Shown here: positions 33,881-35,855 of the stretch, piece by piece
Layout: each line of letters begins with the position of its first letter
Numbering within the stretch: position 1 is the first letter of the stretch
Source of the DNA: an uncultured Clostridia bacterium
GTDB lineage: Bacteria; Bacillota; Clostridia; Christensenellales; Borkfalkiaceae
Assembly (NCBI GenBank): GCA_947630775.1
Contig: CANRIY010000002.1
Span: forward strand, 1 to 35,855
Length of the DNA stretch: 35,855 nt
Direction of reading: 5' to 3'
The notes under the pieces: generated by a model
Databases searched by the model: none
Told to the model about the DNA's origin: nothing
What the model saw: only the letters and a program-made list of their open reading frames with translations
Position numbers and translations under genes: made by a program

Positions 33881-34831
33881 TCAATAGAATGTGGCGATAT
33901 CCTCGCCCTCGGGAATCGGCTTCGTGCGTTCGGCTGTAAATACCTTCAGAACGGGTCCCTTTCCCCCATAGAGTTTATGATATTCAAAATCGATGCGGGC
34001 TGTGAGCGCGACCCATTCGCCCGTCTCGAACAAAACGGAGGGATCTGCCGAACAAATGAGTCCGCTGTATGCAATGTCTGCCGCACAGCAGGTCATAACG
34101 TATCTTCCTACCGCAAATGTTCCCGCCTTCATCTTCCTGTCACAGGCGACGATCCCGCGGAAAGATACCGTTTTTCCGTCGTATTTTTCGCCCTCTTCGC
34201 GGATATCCCTGTAAAAATAGGCATAATCTCTGTCCTCGATCGTGACGACCGGCGCGTCGATATCGTAAGGAAGCGGATCGGCGATCTCATCGTAAACGGC
34301 TTTGCCGCCGACGTACTCATAGACGATATCGGGGCGGCGGGAAACGGCGCGGACGATCTTGTGGAAATCCTCCTGCTTCATCTCCCCCTTGAAACGGTTG
34401 AAGACGACGAGATCGGCGTATTGGATCTTGTCGAAGACGAGCTGCCGCATGTTGGCGTTATAGTTTAAGAACGTATTTGCGTCGAAAAAGGTCATCACCT
34501 GTGCGATGAGCCACCCGTCAGGCATCGCATCGAAGAATTTATCGAGGGTGAGCATGCCGTTGAATTCGACGACGACACGCTCCGCACCGCACTCCCGCGC
34601 GATCCGCCCGAGATTTTGGACATTGAGCCCCTGTTCGTCGACGGTAGCAACGCTGAATTTTTTTACGGCGAACTTTGCGGGATCGTATTCCTCTTCCCCC
34701 TCTTCGGCGACGAGCAAAAGCGTTCTTTCGCCCGAATTGAAGCGGGGATCCTGAAAGGTCTCCTGAATGAATTTTGTCTTTCCCGCTTCCAAAAAGCCGA
34801 GAAAGAGATAGACGGGAATTTCCTTCGGCAT
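33881..34831 (-). CDS. COG0523-like GTPase with C-terminal TIGR03943/DUF1980-like domain
   Basis: N-term VYLFLGFLEAGKTKFIQETF; C-term KTVSFRGIVACDRKMKAGTFAVGRYVMTCCAADIAYSGLIC. Confidence 0.75.
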   Translation of the reverse strand: MPKEIPVYLFLGFLEAGKTKFIQETFQDPRFNSGERTLLLVAEEGEEEYDPAKFAVKKFSVATVDEQGLNVQNLGRIARECGAERVVVEFNGMLTLDKFFDAMPDGWLIAQVMTFFDANTFLNYNANMRQLVFDKIQYADLVVFNRFKGEMKQEDFHKIVRAVSRRPDIVYEYVGGKAVYDEIADPLPYDIDAPVVTIEDRDYAYFYRDIREEGEKYDGKTVSFRGIVACDRKMKAGTFAVGRYVMTCCAADIAYSGLICSADPSVLFETGEWVALTARIDFEYHKLYGGKGPVLKVFTAERTKPIPEGEDIATFY

Positions 34832-34834
34832 AGT

Positions 34835-35854
34835 TTACCCCAAAAACAGCTTTTCGAGCTTCTCCTCGTCGATCTTGCAGCCGATCACGCAGAGTCTGCC
34901 CGTGACGGCGGGCGAACCGACACGGATATCCGCCTCTTCGGGGACGTAATCGAAATACAGCCACTTGTCTCCGCCGTTCAAAATGCCTTTGGCGCGCAAA
35001 ATTTGCCCGTATTCGCCCGAATCGAGCGCGGAGAGCGCCTTTTTGAGGCTTCCCTCCGTGACGGGCTTCGCCGTCTCGACGCCCCAGCTCGTAAACACCT
35101 CATCCGCATGATGGTGGTGATGGTGATGATGGTGATGTTCATGCACATCGTCATCGTCGTCATCGTGATGATGATGGTGATGGCATTCGCAATCGGGATC
35201 GTCGCACTCGTCGTCATCGTCCTCGTCATTTGCCTCGGCGGCAAGTTTTTCAAGCTCCGCGGCGAGGCTGTCCGTCTTCTGCATGGCGAGAAGGATCTCT
35301 TTCCCGCCGAGCGCGTCCCAGTCCGTTGTGACGATCGTAACGGAGGTGTGTTCCTTCAAAAGCGCCGTCGCTTCCTCCGTTTTCTTGGGATCGGACGTAT
35401 GGGAGAGGACGATACAGCTTGCGTTTTCCACTTGGTCGAGGAAGAACTCGCCGAAGTTTTTCAGATACATCTTGCATTTCTTCGCGTCGACGACGGTGCA
35501 GAAGGCATTGAGCGCGCTGTCGGGAACGTCGGCACGTTGGACTGCCTTGATGACGTCGGAAAGTTTCCCCACGCCCGAGGGTTCGATGAGGATGCGGTCG
35601 GGATGGAACTCTTCGGCGACCTTTTTGAGCGCCGCCGCAAAATCCCCCACGAGGGAACAGCAGATACAGCCCGAGTTCATCTCGGTGATCTCGATCCCCG
35701 CGTCTCGTAAAAATCCGCCGTCCACGCCGATCTCACCGAATTCGTTTTCAATGAGAACGACCTTTTCGCCCGCATAGGCTTCCTTAATTAGCTTTTTGAT
35801 GAGCGTCGTCTTTCCCGCGCCCAAAAATCCCGAAAAAATATCGATTTTTATCAT
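34835..35854 (-). CDS. COG0523 (CobW/YciC-type) GTPase, His-rich
   Basis: FSGFLGAGKTTLIKKL, GCICCSL (CxCC metal motif), EPSGVGKLSDV, HHHHHHDDDDDDVHEHHHHHHHHHH. Confidence 0.92.
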   Translation of the reverse strand: MIKIDIFSGFLGAGKTTLIKKLIKEAYAGEKVVLIENEFGEIGVDGGFLRDAGIEITEMNSGCICCSLVGDFAAALKKVAEEFHPDRILIEPSGVGKLSDVIKAVQRADVPDSALNAFCTVVDAKKCKMYLKNFGEFFLDQVENASCIVLSHTSDPKKTEEATALLKEHTSVTIVTTDWDALGGKEILLAMQKTDSLAAELEKLAAEANDEDDDDECDDPDCECHHHHHHDDDDDDVHEHHHHHHHHHHADEVFTSWGVETAKPVTEGSLKKALSALDSGEYGQILRAKGILNGGDKWLYFDYVPEEADIRVGSPAVTGRLCVIGCKIDEEKLEKLFLG

Positions 35855-35855
35855 A

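Noticed and set aside
35098-35200. Apparent tandem ATG/GTG microsatellite
   Set aside because: Explained by the His/Asp-rich coding segment; reported there and not as a non-coding repeat.
34616-35710. 364-aa plus-strand ORF with a hydrophobic MMVVMVMMVMFMHIVIVVIV stretch resembling a membrane protein
   Set aside because: Artifact of the reverse strand of the CAT/CAC/GAC (His/Asp) tract in the COG0523 gene.

Overview
The window reads as a chromosomal segment of a spore-forming Clostridia/Firmicutes-type bacterium. Most of it is ordinary core genome: recN (3' part), spoIVB, a membrane ORF, two D,D-carboxypeptidases, an M50 protease, scpA-scpB, a ytfI/ytfJ-like pair, rluB, lexA, a Cys-rich miniprotein, hflX, a XerS-like tyrosine recombinase, a complete glycogen operon (glgB-glgC-glgD-glgA-glgP-GH13), murC, spoVG, coaE, polA, tRNA-Leu(CAA), a PIN/Phd toxin-antitoxin pair, a DUF1848 protein, a repeat-containing hypothetical protein, a TetR regulator, an rRNA m5C methyltransferase, a flavodoxin and two COG0523 (CobW-type) GTPases. 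No CRISPR, rRNA or full transposon is visible. The best candidate for something undescribed is 12.03-12.71 kb, directly upstream of the XerS-like recombinase. It holds (i) a short structured RNA with its own promoter and terminator, convergent with (ii) an unannotated 36-aa ORF that also has its own promoter. In the ORF transcript the Shine-Dalgarno region (AGGTAGGT) is perfectly complementary to a 3'-UTR hairpin loop (ACCTACCT), recalling type I toxin-antitoxin mRNAs. There are also (iii) a 110-bp imperfect palindrome and (iv) a 13-6-13 inverted repeat whose arm recurs beside the recombinase promoter, a candidate Xer/dif-like site. Secondary interest: a palindrome-dense intergenic region at 31.8-32.45 kb, a 19-bp dispersed quasi-palindrome, a tRNA-Leu whose acceptor strand is part of a 20-bp-arm palindrome, and a COG0523 GTPase that appears fused to a TIGR03943/DUF1980-like domain. 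All family assignments come from reading translated sequence and memory of families; no database search was run.
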